The notes: generated by a model not told the origin, from the sequence alone. DNA of 64,000 bases from Paenibacillus foliorum (GCF_013141765.1 NZ_WHOD01000128.1:248001-312000); one strand, 5' to 3'; counted from the stretch's first letter, positions 45,545-54,382 are shown. Numbers and translations are program-made.

Positions 45545-46266
45545 ACTGTCACCTCTACCGCTGCTTCAGACTTTTGCGTTTGAGGCTCATTTAACAAATC
45601 CCCTACAATCAGTCCATCCCTTATCGTTACAATTCTTTTGGCATTTTCCGCGATATGCAGATCATGGGTAATTAATACGATGGTATTTCCGATTTCGTTC
45701 AAGTGCAGCATAAGCTCCAATACCTCTTGCCCTGTTTTGGAGTCCAATGCTCCTGTCGGTTCATCCGCCAGCAGAAGGGAAGGACCGATAGCCAAAGCCC
45801 GGGCAATCGCTACACGCTGCTGTTGGCCGCCTGACAACTCACTGGGCTTGTGATGCGAGCGTTGACCCATTCCCAGCATTTCGAGCATGTTCTGTGACCG
45901 TTCCCTCCGTTCCTTCTTCGGAGTTCCGTAATAGATCATCGGCAGCTCTACATTTTCAATAGCAGTAAGACGCGGCAGCAAGTTAAATTGTTGAAAAATA
46001 AATCCGATCTTCCGATTCCGAAGTCCCGCCAGCTCGTCATCCTTCATTTTTTCTGTTGCTACACCATCCAACATATAGGACCCAGAGGTAGGCACGTCCA
46101 GAAGTCCGATTGTATTCATCAGTGTCGATTTACCGGAACCGCTGGGACCGACAATGGCTACGAACTCTCCTTTATCTATGGAAAGAGAAACGTCTTTCAA
46201 AATCATCAGTTCCTCGACTCCGCGGGAATAAGATTTTTTAATATTTTGTAATTCTATCATTTTCAT
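45541..46266 (-). CDS. MacB/LolD-like ABC exporter ATPase
   Basis: The ATPase of the exporter, 241 residues. Walker A GPSGSGKST, signature LSGGQQQR, Walker B LLLADEPTGALD and the H-loop LITHD are all intact. AAGGTGAT precedes the ATG. It is second in the operon adaptor-ATPase-permease-secreted protein. Confidence 0.95.
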   Translation of the reverse strand: MKMIELQNIKKSYSRGVEELMILKDVSLSIDKGEFVAIVGPSGSGKSTLMNTIGLLDVPTSGSYMLDGVATEKMKDDELAGLRNRKIGFIFQQFNLLPRLTAIENVELPMIYYGTPKKERRERSQNMLEMLGMGQRSHHKPSELSGGQQQRVAIARALAIGPSLLLADEPTGALDSKTGQEVLELMLHLNEIGNTIVLITHDLHIAENAKRIVTIRDGLIVGDLLNEPQTQKSEAAVEVTV

Positions 46267-46290
46267 ATCTTATCACCTTCCCTTGGAGAT

Positions 46291-47967
46291 TTAGAAGCCT
46301 GGAGGTCTAGTGCCTTGGAATCCACCACCACCGCCGCCGGCACCACCATTAGTGTTACCGCGATTGCCGCCTTGCTGGAACTGATTTCTCATGGCGTCAA
46401 TTTCTGTTTGGGAAAGCTTCTTCGTTGAATTAGCTGATTGAACAACGACGGAGTCACCTTCCTTCAGACCCGATGTGATTTCAATCATCGTGCTGGTATT
46501 GGAGCCTATCTTCACTTCATGATCCGCTTCGATGGTGCCATCCTCTTTTTTCACCGAAACGATACGTTTGCCGCTTCTTTGTTTTACTGCATCTACCGGA
46601 AGAACGAGAACGTCCTTCTTATCTTCAATTATGATCTCAGCTGTAGCTGTCATTGTGTTTTTTAGCTCGGATACATTTTTCAAGGTTATAACAGCCGTAT
46701 AAAAAGTAACCCCGTTCGTAACCGTACCTACTGTTGAAACCTGAGTTACTTCTCCGTTAAAGACTTTACCTGATACGGCATCTACCTTAACCTCCGCCTT
46801 CTGTCCAACCTTAATCTTCGGCAGGTCAAGCTCATCTACCTTAATGGGAAGCTGCAAGGTTTCCAGATTGGCTACTGCGCCCAGTTGAACATTACTTCCA
46901 ATGGTTGTTCCAGCTGGGTAGGCAGTCAGCACATTTTTCTTTTGGTCTACAAAGTCTGTGGAGAATATGCCGTCAAAGGGCGCGAGTACCTTCAGCTTTT
47001 CAATCTGGTCCTCTATGTCCTTGATGCTTTTGAGAGATTGATTAATCTGGTTTTGCTTATTTGTAATGTCTCTGCTCAAAGTGTCGCTAACAAGCGTATC
47101 GATCAGATCGCCTTTATTGACCATTTGATTTTCTTTAATCAGCAATTGATCCACTGTACCCGATACCCCCGCTAACACGGTAACCGAGGTTTTATATTGC
47201 AGCGCAGCTGATCCTTTGGATTCAATCTTCAAGCCTCCAGCCATGACAGAGCCTTTAACCGTTTGGCCTGCATCCATCGACCCGTCATTATCAACTCGAA
47301 TGGCCACATCAATCAACCGATTGCCCTTCGCGTCGGACTTAACGGACTGGGATACCGAGTTGACCACGCCAGATTTGGTTAACATATACCCATCAATAGT
47401 TAGCTGAACACTATCTCCGTTATGAATTTGTACAGCCTCTTCTTGCAAAAATGGCAGGGTAACCGTCAAAGAATTGGTATCCGCAATTGTGGCAATTTTG
47501 GTAGATTTGGAGACCGAGGCACCTTCACTGATATTGGTTGAGAGGATTAGCTTTCCTGTAGCAGGAGCATAAGTCTTCAACGCTGCGGATTGGGCTTGTA
47601 AATCCTGCATATCGGATTGATAGCCGCTGAGTGTCAGCTTAGCTTGATCCAACTTTTCATCCAAGGATGAATCCGAGAGCTCTAGCAGCAAATCTCCCTT
47701 CTTTACCGCTTGATTCCGAGTCAGGTTGATTGTTTTGATCATCCCTTCCTTCGGCGGAACAATCGTCTGCTGCTCTTGTGCCTCAAGCTGGGCTGTGCCC
47801 GATATTACCGAGCGGATATTGCCTTTTTTTACTGTATAAATCGTCTCCTTCACTGCTGTTTGCTGTTTGCTTTGAAACAACGTTCCCTTATTCAAATAAG
47901 CGTAGGTACCTCCACCACATACAACCACAGCAGCTACGGCTACAATAATTCCCTTTTTCATCTTCAT
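46291..47967 (-). CDS. HlyD/MacA-family exporter adaptor
   Basis: A membrane-anchored adaptor protein of about 558 residues. An N-terminal membrane segment (residues 6-24) is followed by a lipoyl-like half, a coiled-coil hairpin (about residues 100-130 and 290-330), beta-barrel and membrane-proximal domains. Two TYAYL-spaced lipoyl-like segments suggest an internal duplication. The tail is Gly-rich (GGAGGGGGGFQGTRPPGF). GGGGAGG fits the ATG at 47967; earlier codons do not have a site. It is first in the exporter operon, behind the phased boxes at 48229. Confidence 0.9.
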   Translation of the reverse strand: MKMKKGIIVAVAAVVVCGGGTYAYLNKGTLFQSKQQTAVKETIYTVKKGNIRSVISGTAQLEAQEQQTIVPPKEGMIKTINLTRNQAVKKGDLLLELSDSSLDEKLDQAKLTLSGYQSDMQDLQAQSAALKTYAPATGKLILSTNISEGASVSKSTKIATIADTNSLTVTLPFLQEEAVQIHNGDSVQLTIDGYMLTKSGVVNSVSQSVKSDAKGNRLIDVAIRVDNDGSMDAGQTVKGSVMAGGLKIESKGSAALQYKTSVTVLAGVSGTVDQLLIKENQMVNKGDLIDTLVSDTLSRDITNKQNQINQSLKSIKDIEDQIEKLKVLAPFDGIFSTDFVDQKKNVLTAYPAGTTIGSNVQLGAVANLETLQLPIKVDELDLPKIKVGQKAEVKVDAVSGKVFNGEVTQVSTVGTVTNGVTFYTAVITLKNVSELKNTMTATAEIIIEDKKDVLVLPVDAVKQRSGKRIVSVKKEDGTIEADHEVKIGSNTSTMIEITSGLKEGDSVVVQSANSTKKLSQTEIDAMRNQFQQGGNRGNTNGGAGGGGGGFQGTRPPGF

Positions 47968-48212
47968 GAACGAAATGCCTCCCCAACGTAAACTTGGCTC
48001 CAATTAAACACAAGCGCCTTCTTTATACTTCATGACTTTCGGCCAAATTCCACGCTCCACGATGCTGATTCCAGTTACCCTACATGGAACCACATATCTC
48101 CTGCCCTATCCTGCTGATTATATGTACAACGTGAACTGCCCCAAATCTTCAGAGAATCACCTGCTTTTAACAGGGTACCATACCTCTTTCTACTTTGTTT
48201 ACTAATGATTTC

Positions 48213-48267
48213 ATTATGAGGGTTATATCTGAAATGAACTTGATGACTAGCTGAAAGAACCCTGAAA
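48213..48267 (-). promoter_or_regulatory. 11-bp phased TTCAG array and -10 element upstream of the exporter operon
   Basis: CTGAA on the plus strand occurs at 48229, 48251 and 48262, with a degenerate copy (CTTGA) in the slot at 48239/48240. The minus-strand -10 CATAAT (48213-48218) is exactly 10 bases from the first box, the same as at the response regulator 1 promoter. Confidence 0.68.
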
Positions 48268-48330
48268 GCATTAAACCCTTGCTGCACCTACATTTCATGC
48301 AATTATCGACACATAATCCTTGGTTCTGCT

Positions 48331-48369
48331 TTCAGCTTTTATTCAGCTAATTTTCAGCAAAATTTCAGT
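48331..48369 (+). promoter_or_regulatory. Oppositely oriented 11-bp phased TTCAGC array
   Basis: TTCAGC at 48331, 48342 and 48353 and TTCAG at 48364 are exactly 11 bases apart, in the reverse orientation to the array at 48229. It lies in the same intergenic region and may be a second operator or an enhancer-like site. Confidence 0.6.
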
Positions 48370-48384
48370 TTCAAATCTTCCAAT

Positions 48385-48420
48385 AAAAAAGGACCATCTC
48401 CTAAGTCTCTTCGACTTTGG
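48385..48420 (-). terminator. Weak terminator candidate of the system 2 kinase gene
   Basis: CTAAGTC/GACTT(T)GG and AGGA/TCCT make two small stems, followed by TTTTTTATT on the minus strand. Confidence 0.35.
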
Positions 48421-48479
48421 AAAGCAGCCCCTGTTTCGTATTATTATAATGTTGTTTGCGAGGTAAGCGGTGTTCTTGT

Positions 48480-49841
48480 TTACTTAGCTGCGACACTCGG
48501 CAATGTCACCAGAAACTGCGAGCCTTTACCAGGCTCACTCTGAACCGTAATAGAACCGCCGTGCAGATCGATAATTTTGTGAACAATGGCAAGCCCTAAT
48601 CCGCTTCCTCCAGCCTCTCTATGTCTCGAACGATCTGCTTTATAAAATTTATCGAAAATATGATTCAATTCTCCCTGAGAAATACCAATACCATAGTCCC
48701 TAATCGAAACCTGCACACGGTCAACCTGTGGTAGAAGCTCAACTTGGATTAACCCCCCCTGCGAGGAAAACTTAGCCGCATTAGTCAGCAGATTGATCCA
48801 AACTTGACTAAGCTGATCCTCATCAGCCGAAATGATTACAGGCGGAAGAGTCAAATCCAGCTCCACTTCTTTGGCTAGCCATAATGGCTCCTGAGCGACA
48901 ATAATGCGTCGTATCTGTTCGTCAAGCCTATACGTAGTAGGGTGATAAGGATGGTGCTCCGACTCCAAGGAAGCTAACTTAAGTAAATTTTCACTTAAAC
49001 GCGATAAGCGTTCGGACTCCGTCTGAATGATATCCAAATATTGATTCCGCTCCTCCTCAGGCATTTGCCTGGAACGGATTAGCTTAGTAAAACCTGTAAT
49101 TGAAGTTAACGGTGATTGGATTTCATGAGAAACGCTGGATACAAAGTCTTGGCGCATCTGCTCTAGCTGCTTAAGCTCTGCTGCCATATGGTTAAAGCTG
49201 CGGGCCAACTCACCCAGCTCATCCTTTCGCTTATGCCAGCCAAAGCTCACATTAAAATCCCCCTTGGAAATACGCCGGGTAGCCAAAGTCATTCCCTTGA
49301 GAGGCCTCACCAAATAACGCGCTGCAATCAAAACGAATAAACTCCCACTCACGAGTGTAATAGCCAAGTTAGTTAGAATGATGTTTCTAAAATTATCCCC
49401 TTCTTTTCTAATGCCAGCTTGAATAAAAACCGCATGCTTTTGACCATTTACTGTAAAAGGATAACCGACGTATTGTCCCCTAGGCTCTCCCGAATGCCTC
49501 GCAATTTCCCCTTTTAATACTTGCTCTACATCCTGATCCTCTATTTCGAAGCGTTCCTGCCGTTTCAGACCATACTCTCTCTTGTTATTCATCGAGTCAT
49601 ACAGCGTAACGTAGAAGTTCTTTAACCAATGTCTGTTATTCAAATACGAATCCAAATCAGCATCGTTCATTTGCTGGAACGTTTCCACGAGATCCTGGAC
49701 CGTATTTTGCAGTTCATCCTGGAGCTCCATTTCAAATGTATCTCTAAACCAATAATTAGTTACAAAAAAAGCGCAAATCAGCCCCAAAAAGACGGAAGCC
49801 AGAAAGGTCAGCGCCACGCGCATATAGAGTGACCGAATCAT
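48480..49841 (-). CDS. Sensor histidine kinase of system 2
   Basis: A 453-residue membrane kinase with segments at about residues 9-30 and 158-180, a small extracytoplasmic sensor between them, HAMP, HisKA (SHEIQSPLTS) and HATPase (NLLTNAAKFS, DYGIGI, GGSGLGLA). Its regulator gene overlaps by four bases. The exporter operon lies directly downstream and carries the phased boxes, so export-related signals are plausible. Confidence 0.94.
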   Translation of the reverse strand: MIRSLYMRVALTFLASVFLGLICAFFVTNYWFRDTFEMELQDELQNTVQDLVETFQQMNDADLDSYLNNRHWLKNFYVTLYDSMNNKREYGLKRQERFEIEDQDVEQVLKGEIARHSGEPRGQYVGYPFTVNGQKHAVFIQAGIRKEGDNFRNIILTNLAITLVSGSLFVLIAARYLVRPLKGMTLATRRISKGDFNVSFGWHKRKDELGELARSFNHMAAELKQLEQMRQDFVSSVSHEIQSPLTSITGFTKLIRSRQMPEEERNQYLDIIQTESERLSRLSENLLKLASLESEHHPYHPTTYRLDEQIRRIIVAQEPLWLAKEVELDLTLPPVIISADEDQLSQVWINLLTNAAKFSSQGGLIQVELLPQVDRVQVSIRDYGIGISQGELNHIFDKFYKADRSRHREAGGSGLGLAIVHKIIDLHGGSITVQSEPGKGSQFLVTLPSVAAK

Positions 49842-50515
49842 AATTTCAGCTCCAGCTTGTAGCCCAAGCCCCGAACCGTCACAATAGTAAAAGGATAGGT
49901 ATCATCTGGAAATCGTTCTCTCAACCGCTTGATATGCACATCTACGGTCCGATCATCTCCTGCGTAATCTCTGCCCCATATTTGCTCTATCAATTGGTTC
50001 CTGGTAAAAATCTGATTAGGATGCCAAGCCAGCTTAAACAGCAGTTCGAATTCCTTTAACGGCAATGTCTGTCTGCTGCCATTATGAACTACTTCAAGGT
50101 GTGTTCTGCGCAATTCGGCATTGCCCAGCTGTATCACTTGAGAAGTGTTGATCCGGTAACGCTTTAACAACGCTTTTACTCGGAGCACCAGCTCCATGGG
50201 ATCGAATGGCTTCACCAGATAATCGTCAGTCCCTAAGTGAAAGCCTCTTATTTTATGTACGGACTCACTTTTCGCCGTTACCATTAACAAGGGAAGATCC
50301 GGATACAGTCCGCGCAGCCGCTCACATAGCTCCCAGCCATCCATCAGTGGCATCATAATATCAAGAATGACCATATCAACGTTAGTTCGCTCCAACACTT
50401 CCAACGCTTCCAATCCATTGGTACTATCAATAATCTGAAAACCCTCGCTGAGAAGACTGCTCTTAATAAGCTGCCTAATAAATGGATCGTCATCAACAAC
50501 AATAATTTTGGACAT
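49838..50515 (-). CDS. OmpR-family response regulator of system 2
   Basis: A response regulator of about 225 residues: receiver VDDD, phosphoacceptor Asp52 (ILDIMMPLMDG), Lys in LVKPF, and a winged-helix domain (PLKEFELLFKLA, TVDVHIKRLRERF, GLGYKLE). GAGGAG fits the ATG at 50515; a TTG six codons earlier is not preferred. It has its own sigma-A promoter without phased boxes, so it is a candidate for the constitutively made regulator of the phased-box promoters. Confidence 0.95.
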   Translation of the reverse strand: MSKIIVVDDDPFIRQLIKSSLLSEGFQIIDSTNGLEALEVLERTNVDMVILDIMMPLMDGWELCERLRGLYPDLPLLMVTAKSESVHKIRGFHLGTDDYLVKPFDPMELVLRVKALLKRYRINTSQVIQLGNAELRRTHLEVVHNGSRQTLPLKEFELLFKLAWHPNQIFTRNQLIEQIWGRDYAGDDRTVDVHIKRLRERFPDDTYPFTIVTVRGLGYKLELKL

Positions 50516-50545
50516 AAGGCTCCTCGCTTTCAAAGACTATTAATC

Positions 50546-50574
50546 ATCATATGCAAAATACAACCCCATTTCAA
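50546..50574 (-). promoter_or_regulatory. Sigma-A promoter of response regulator 2
   Basis: TTGAAA (50569-50574) and TATGAT (50546-50551) on the minus strand are 17 bases apart, about 30 bases from the start codon. Confidence 0.62.
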
Positions 50575-50582
50575 TAAGTAGA

Positions 50583-50610
50583 TTGAATAGGAACTCTCAG
50601 TTTTGTTCAA
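50583..50610. repeat. Decayed GGAA-N7-TTCC palindrome, copy 5
   Basis: It begins TTGAATAGGAACTCTCAGTT and ends GTTCAA, sharing its flanks and centre (GGAACTCTCAGTT) with copy 4 at 39418, but the right arm has lost its pairing. Confidence 0.45.
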
Positions 50611-50623
50611 CTCCTTTACGAAG

Positions 50624-50663
50624 AAAAAGCGTCCCTTCAGTCTTTTGTAGACTGAAGGGACGC
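50624..50663 (-). terminator. Terminator of the prsA-like gene
   Basis: GCGTCCCTTCAGTC and GACTGAAGGGACGC form a perfect 14-bp stem, with TTTTTC on the minus strand. Confidence 0.92.
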
Positions 50664-50691
50664 CAGTATACTTCTATAGCTAAAGCAGGCT

Positions 50692-51594
50692 TTACACGCC
50701 TTTGCTTAAATAATTCTCGATTTTAGCCTCAGATTTCTTCTGATCCAACCAGCTTGTTGCCATTTCGGATGTTTTGTCCTTGACCAGCTTATCATGGATT
50801 TCTGTCTTCTTCTCTTCCAAGCTAGGAGTAGCTGCATCCTTATGGTCCGTAACCTTGATGATATGGAAGCCATGAACAGTTTGAACCACATCACTTAATC
50901 CGCCAGCCTTCAAGGCAAACGCAGCGGCTTCGAAAGGCTCTTCCATCGTCCCGCGGCCAAAGAAGCCAAGATCCCCGCCTTTTTCCTTCGTTCCTTCATC
51001 CAGTGATTTTTCTTGCGCTATCTTGGCCATATCTGCCCCATTCTTTAAATCAACCAAAATCGCATCCGCTTCTTCTTTAGTGGCGACTAATATATGAGAG
51101 GCTTTTACCTGCTCAGGTGTTTTTAAGGTTTCTAGATTAGCATCATAATATTGCTTGATTTCATCATCTGTTACCGTTACTTGCTGCTCCAAAATCTTTT
51201 GCATCATGACTTGAGGCTTCATTTCTTCTTTCAAGCTATCCAAAGTAAGTCCATTCGCGACAAGAGCTTGGTTAAACTCTGTTTCGGATGGGAAGTTTAA
51301 TTTTAAGGTAGCAAGCTCCTTGTCCAGATCAGCATCCTGGATTTGAATGCCGGCCTTTTCAGCTTCCTGACGAATCAATTCCTTCTCAATCATGCTGTTC
51401 ACGGTTTGTGCGCCGCTGCTCGCCATCACTGTTTCATATAGCTGCTCCTTGTTAATCTTCACTCCGTTAACTGTAGCCACCGCTTCTGCTGCATTACTTT
51501 TAATCGGTGGATATACCGTAATATAAGCGACTAAAATAATAAATAATAGTAAGGTACCTATCATCCATTTACGATTCGATAATTTATAGTTCAA
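50692..51594 (-). CDS. PrsA-like foldase (parvulin peptidyl-prolyl isomerase)
   Basis: A membrane-anchored foldase of 300 residues. A hydrophobic segment (residues 12-29) is followed by a SurA-N-like helical region and a parvulin domain (ASHILVATKEEADAIL, GGDLGFFGRGTM, HGFHIIKV, about residues 163-260). Unlike classical PrsA there is no lipobox Cys; the segment may be an uncleaved anchor or a cleaved signal (SNAAEA). The start is a TTG with AAGGGA about ten bases upstream. The phased-box promoter at 51668 links it to the exporter and response regulator 1. Confidence 0.88.
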   Translation of the reverse strand: MNYKLSNRKWMIGTLLLFIILVAYITVYPPIKSNAAEAVATVNGVKINKEQLYETVMASSGAQTVNSMIEKELIRQEAEKAGIQIQDADLDKELATLKLNFPSETEFNQALVANGLTLDSLKEEMKPQVMMQKILEQQVTVTDDEIKQYYDANLETLKTPEQVKASHILVATKEEADAILVDLKNGADMAKIAQEKSLDEGTKEKGGDLGFFGRGTMEEPFEAAAFALKAGGLSDVVQTVHGFHIIKVTDHKDAATPSLEEKKTEIHDKLVKDKTSEMATSWLDQKKSEAKIENYLSKGV

Positions 51595-51667
51595 TATGAT
51601 GACTTCCCTTCTGAGTTGTAGTGTCTAGCTGAAGTTTTCTCGTTCAGCGTCGCTGCTGATAGTACCC

Positions 51668-51721
51668 ATTATGGACTAGCTTTCTTAATTTAACTTTAAA
51701 ATTAGCTGAAGATTTGCTTAG
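51668..51721 (-). promoter_or_regulatory. Phased box array and -10 element upstream of prsA
   Basis: CTTAA at 51684, CTTTA at 51694, CTGAA at 51706 and CTTAG at 51717 (plus strand) are 10-12 bases apart. The -10 CATAAT (51668-51673) lies 10 bases from the first box, as at 41865 and 48213. The boxes are weaker than at those sites. Confidence 0.5.
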
Positions 51722-51824
51722 TCTGTATGTTCGCCTTAGGCTCTGCTGGTTTGACTCCCACTACCTGAAGTGCTACAATTTTAGCTATTCAACTAGGATT
51801 TTTCGTGATTTGGAGGGGCTTGTT

Positions 51825-52193
51825 TTGCATGTATTAAAACGTCATTGGATTATTCTGGTTTGGTTCATCGTTGGTTTTTTCGTTTTCCCGTTGACTCCTC
51901 CCATTTCGCAGCATTTCCTGTATGAACAGAGCGCATTAGGGCAGTATAATGATGCCCATACCATCATGCATCTGGAACCCTCATTATCAAAAAAATCGAT
52001 GCAAATACATAAATCATTATTGCCTATGAATGAGTCCTCACCTTATGAATCATTTTATTTCTACTTATTATTACTTGTTCTTTTCTTATTCTTTGTTCAT
52101 TCTAGGATTCGTGAATTACTCAAGAGGCATCTGCTCGCTATTCTTAAGTTCTCTTCTATTACATACCCGCACTCATTCAAATCCATAACGTAA
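51825..52193 (+). CDS. Small two-segment membrane protein
   Basis: A possible gene of about 122 residues with hydrophobic segments at about residues 8-24 and 77-97 and basic flanks. GGAGGGG six bases before a TTG at 51825 supports the start; the frame is open back to 51714 but that part lacks a ribosome site. It is divergent from prsA and directly upstream of the YitT-family gene. No family is recognised. Confidence 0.5.
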   Translation: MHVLKRHWIILVWFIVGFFVFPLTPPISQHFLYEQSALGQYNDAHTIMHLEPSLSKKSMQIHKSLLPMNESSPYESFYFYLLLLVLFLFFVHSRIRELLKRHLLAILKFSSITYPHSFKSIT

Positions 52194-52235
52194 TTCTTAA
52201 AAAAATGAATGAGATTCGGAAAAGAGGAGCCCTAT

Positions 52236-53135
52236 ATGTCATCCAGCACAGCTTATCAAAATGAACAAGCTCAGTCCCAGCATCGCAAACAATCTTGGTC
52301 AAAGTTTCTGCGCCGCGCTTTATTAATGATCATTGGATCCGCTCTATTTTCAGTAGGCTTGGAAATATTTCTGGTACCTAACAATATCATTGACGGTGGA
52401 ATCGTCGGTATTTCCATCATCATTTCCCATTTGACTAATATTCCGCTCGGTGTGTTTCTTGTTATTCTGAACCTGCCTTTTTTAATGATTGGATATAAAC
52501 AAATAGGTAAAACATTTGCATTCTCAACACTTTTCTCCGTTATCATAATGTCTATTGGAACTACACTTCTTCATCCTGTAAAACCTATAACCATTGACCC
52601 TCTGCTCGCTGCTGTTTTTGGAGGTATTATACTAGGAATCGGCGTTGGTCTAGTTATCCGTTCAGGAGGCTCCTTAGATGGTACAGAGATTGTTGCCATT
52701 CTCGTAAGCAAGAAGTCTGCATTTTCTGTAGGCGAGATTGTTATGTTCTTCAACTTTTTCATTCTCGGAAGCGCCGGATTTGTATTTGGCTGGGATCACG
52801 CCATGTACTCGCTAATTGCGTATTATATTGCTTTCAAATTAATTGATATTACTATTGAAGGATTAGATCAATCCAAATCGGTTTGGCTGATCAGCGATGA
52901 GTATGAGAAGATTGGGGACGCTATAACGTATAGACTTGGACGTGGAGTAACCTATTTGAATGGCTCGGGCGCTTATACAGGCGATGATAAAAAAGTAATT
53001 TTCAGCGTCATCACCCGTCTTGAGGAAGCGAAGCTTAAGTCTATTGTCGATGAACTCGATCCCAAAGCTTTTCTGGCAATTGGGAATATCCATGATGTTA
53101 AAGGCGGACGGTTCAAGAAGAAAGATATTCATTAA
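52236..53135 (+). CDS. YitT-family membrane protein (DUF2179)
   Basis: A membrane protein of about 299 residues with five or six segments and a C-terminal DUF2179 domain (VIFSVITRLEEAKLKSIVDELDPKAF). The family is common in Firmicutes; its role is not known. GAGGAG fits the ATG at 52236. It ends at a shared terminator. Confidence 0.93.
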   Translation: MSSSTAYQNEQAQSQHRKQSWSKFLRRALLMIIGSALFSVGLEIFLVPNNIIDGGIVGISIIISHLTNIPLGVFLVILNLPFLMIGYKQIGKTFAFSTLFSVIIMSIGTTLLHPVKPITIDPLLAAVFGGIILGIGVGLVIRSGGSLDGTEIVAILVSKKSAFSVGEIVMFFNFFILGSAGFVFGWDHAMYSLIAYYIAFKLIDITIEGLDQSKSVWLISDEYEKIGDAITYRLGRGVTYLNGSGAYTGDDKKVIFSVITRLEEAKLKSIVDELDPKAFLAIGNIHDVKGGRFKKKDIH

Positions 53136-53144
53136 AGCCTAAAG

Positions 53145-53191
53145 AAAAAGCCCATGTTAGCCAAAGTTACTTGGCTTGCAGGGGCTTTTTT
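53145..53191. terminator. Bidirectional terminator
   Basis: AAAAGCCC and GGGGCTTTTTT with an inner AGCCAA/TTGGCT stem make a long hairpin flanked by A- and T-runs. It lies between the converging YitT and germination genes. Confidence 0.88.
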
Positions 53192-53224
53192 GCTATGGGC
53201 ACTTTTCACATATTTGATAATTCC

Positions 53225-54382
53225 TCAATCGATTCTGCCCTTATATTTCCCAGTGTATTTGATAAGCACTTTGACATTTATATTTCTTATTTGGATATTT
53301 TCCATGTTCGGATTCGGCCAAATAAATTGCTTCCAAGCTTGATAATCGTAACGAAATACAGGTGTGTTCAAATTTAATACGTCTGCCTTTATTTTCTTTC
53401 CGGCCTCAAAGGTTCGCCTGATATCCTTTTCCACACTTTTCTGAACAAGAGAATTCATCGTTGGTTGACTCATCTCTTTAATTAATTCATCCAAATAGCC
53501 AGTCAAACGAAGTTCAATATCGTAATAAACTTGTCCATTTTGTATAGTATGCTTGGTTATTATTTCAGGGCGATTCAATACAAAAGTAGCGGTCGCTTGC
53601 CCATTCTGATTAATCGTTATAAGCATCCGCTCCGCCGCTTTCTCCAAATACCTTTTACCTTTCAATTGAGAGTAAGGGATTTCCCCGCGGAATTTTTTGT
53701 GAGAGTAAAAATAAGCACCATCAATGATAAGATGAGGCGTTGTTTTGCTGTTTTCCATCCAATGGGATTTTTCATAAACAAGCTTGGGCAGCATGGCTGT
53801 TACCCCCCTCTCGTAATAATCAGATAGAAAACGATATAAAAACATGGGTTTTATAGTCGAGAATTGACTATACGTTTTGTCCGGCTTCATTAATCTGGAA
53901 TCATAAGGGGAATATCCAAAGTTTGGTTGTATATCCATTAATTTATCAATAGGCACATCGGTTCCGTAAATCCAAATGTTGTAGCGGATTTCACGGTATC
54001 TGTTAATTGTATCCGTCAATTGCTCGACTGTAATTTCCTTAAGAGCAGCTTCTCCTATAATCATTGTTGATACATGTCCCCAGTAAACGCGCTGCTGCTC
54101 CGATTTGTACAAATCGAACATCGCTTCGGTAACGGTAGCCCCTTTGCCAGTTCCAACAACAGAATTATGCTTGGGTGGACGCACACCCTCTCTTTGAGCA
54201 ATATTGGCAAAATTCAATGCCTGGAGGTAAACTGTGAACACTTTATCCTTATAATCAATTCCAATTGTTGTTACAAAGGTTATTTGATGAATTTCTTTAT
54301 AATCCCAGCAGCCTGAGAGCAAAAGCATCAGCAGAATGACCAGCTTTAATTTGATAATCCAACCTATCTTTTTCAAGGTCAT
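53225..54382 (-). CDS. Spore germination lipoprotein, GerAC family
   Basis: The Ger(x)C subunit of a germinant receptor, 385 residues, with a lipobox (LLLSGCWDYKEI, Cys25) that is typical of the family. The start codon abuts the gerAA-type stop codon. It sits in the inner spore membrane with the A and B subunits and takes part in nutrient-triggered germination. Confidence 0.95.
   Translation of the reverse strand: MTLKKIGWIIKLKLVILLMLLLSGCWDYKEIHQITFVTTIGIDYKDKVFTVYLQALNFANIAQREGVRPPKHNSVVGTGKGATVTEAMFDLYKSEQQRVYWGHVSTMIIGEAALKEITVEQLTDTINRYREIRYNIWIYGTDVPIDKLMDIQPNFGYSPYDSRLMKPDKTYSQFSTIKPMFLYRFLSDYYERGVTAMLPKLVYEKSHWMENSKTTPHLIIDGAYFYSHKKFRGEIPYSQLKGKRYLEKAAERMLITINQNGQATATFVLNRPEIITKHTIQNGQVYYDIELRLTGYLDELIKEMSQPTMNSLVQKSVEKDIRRTFEAGKKIKADVLNLNTPVFRYDYQAWKQFIWPNPNMENIQIRNINVKVLIKYTGKYKGRID

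Noticed and set aside
48075..48287. A 70-codon minus-strand frame between the exporter and kinase genes
   Set aside because: It overlaps the phased-box promoter, has no ribosome site and resembles no known protein.
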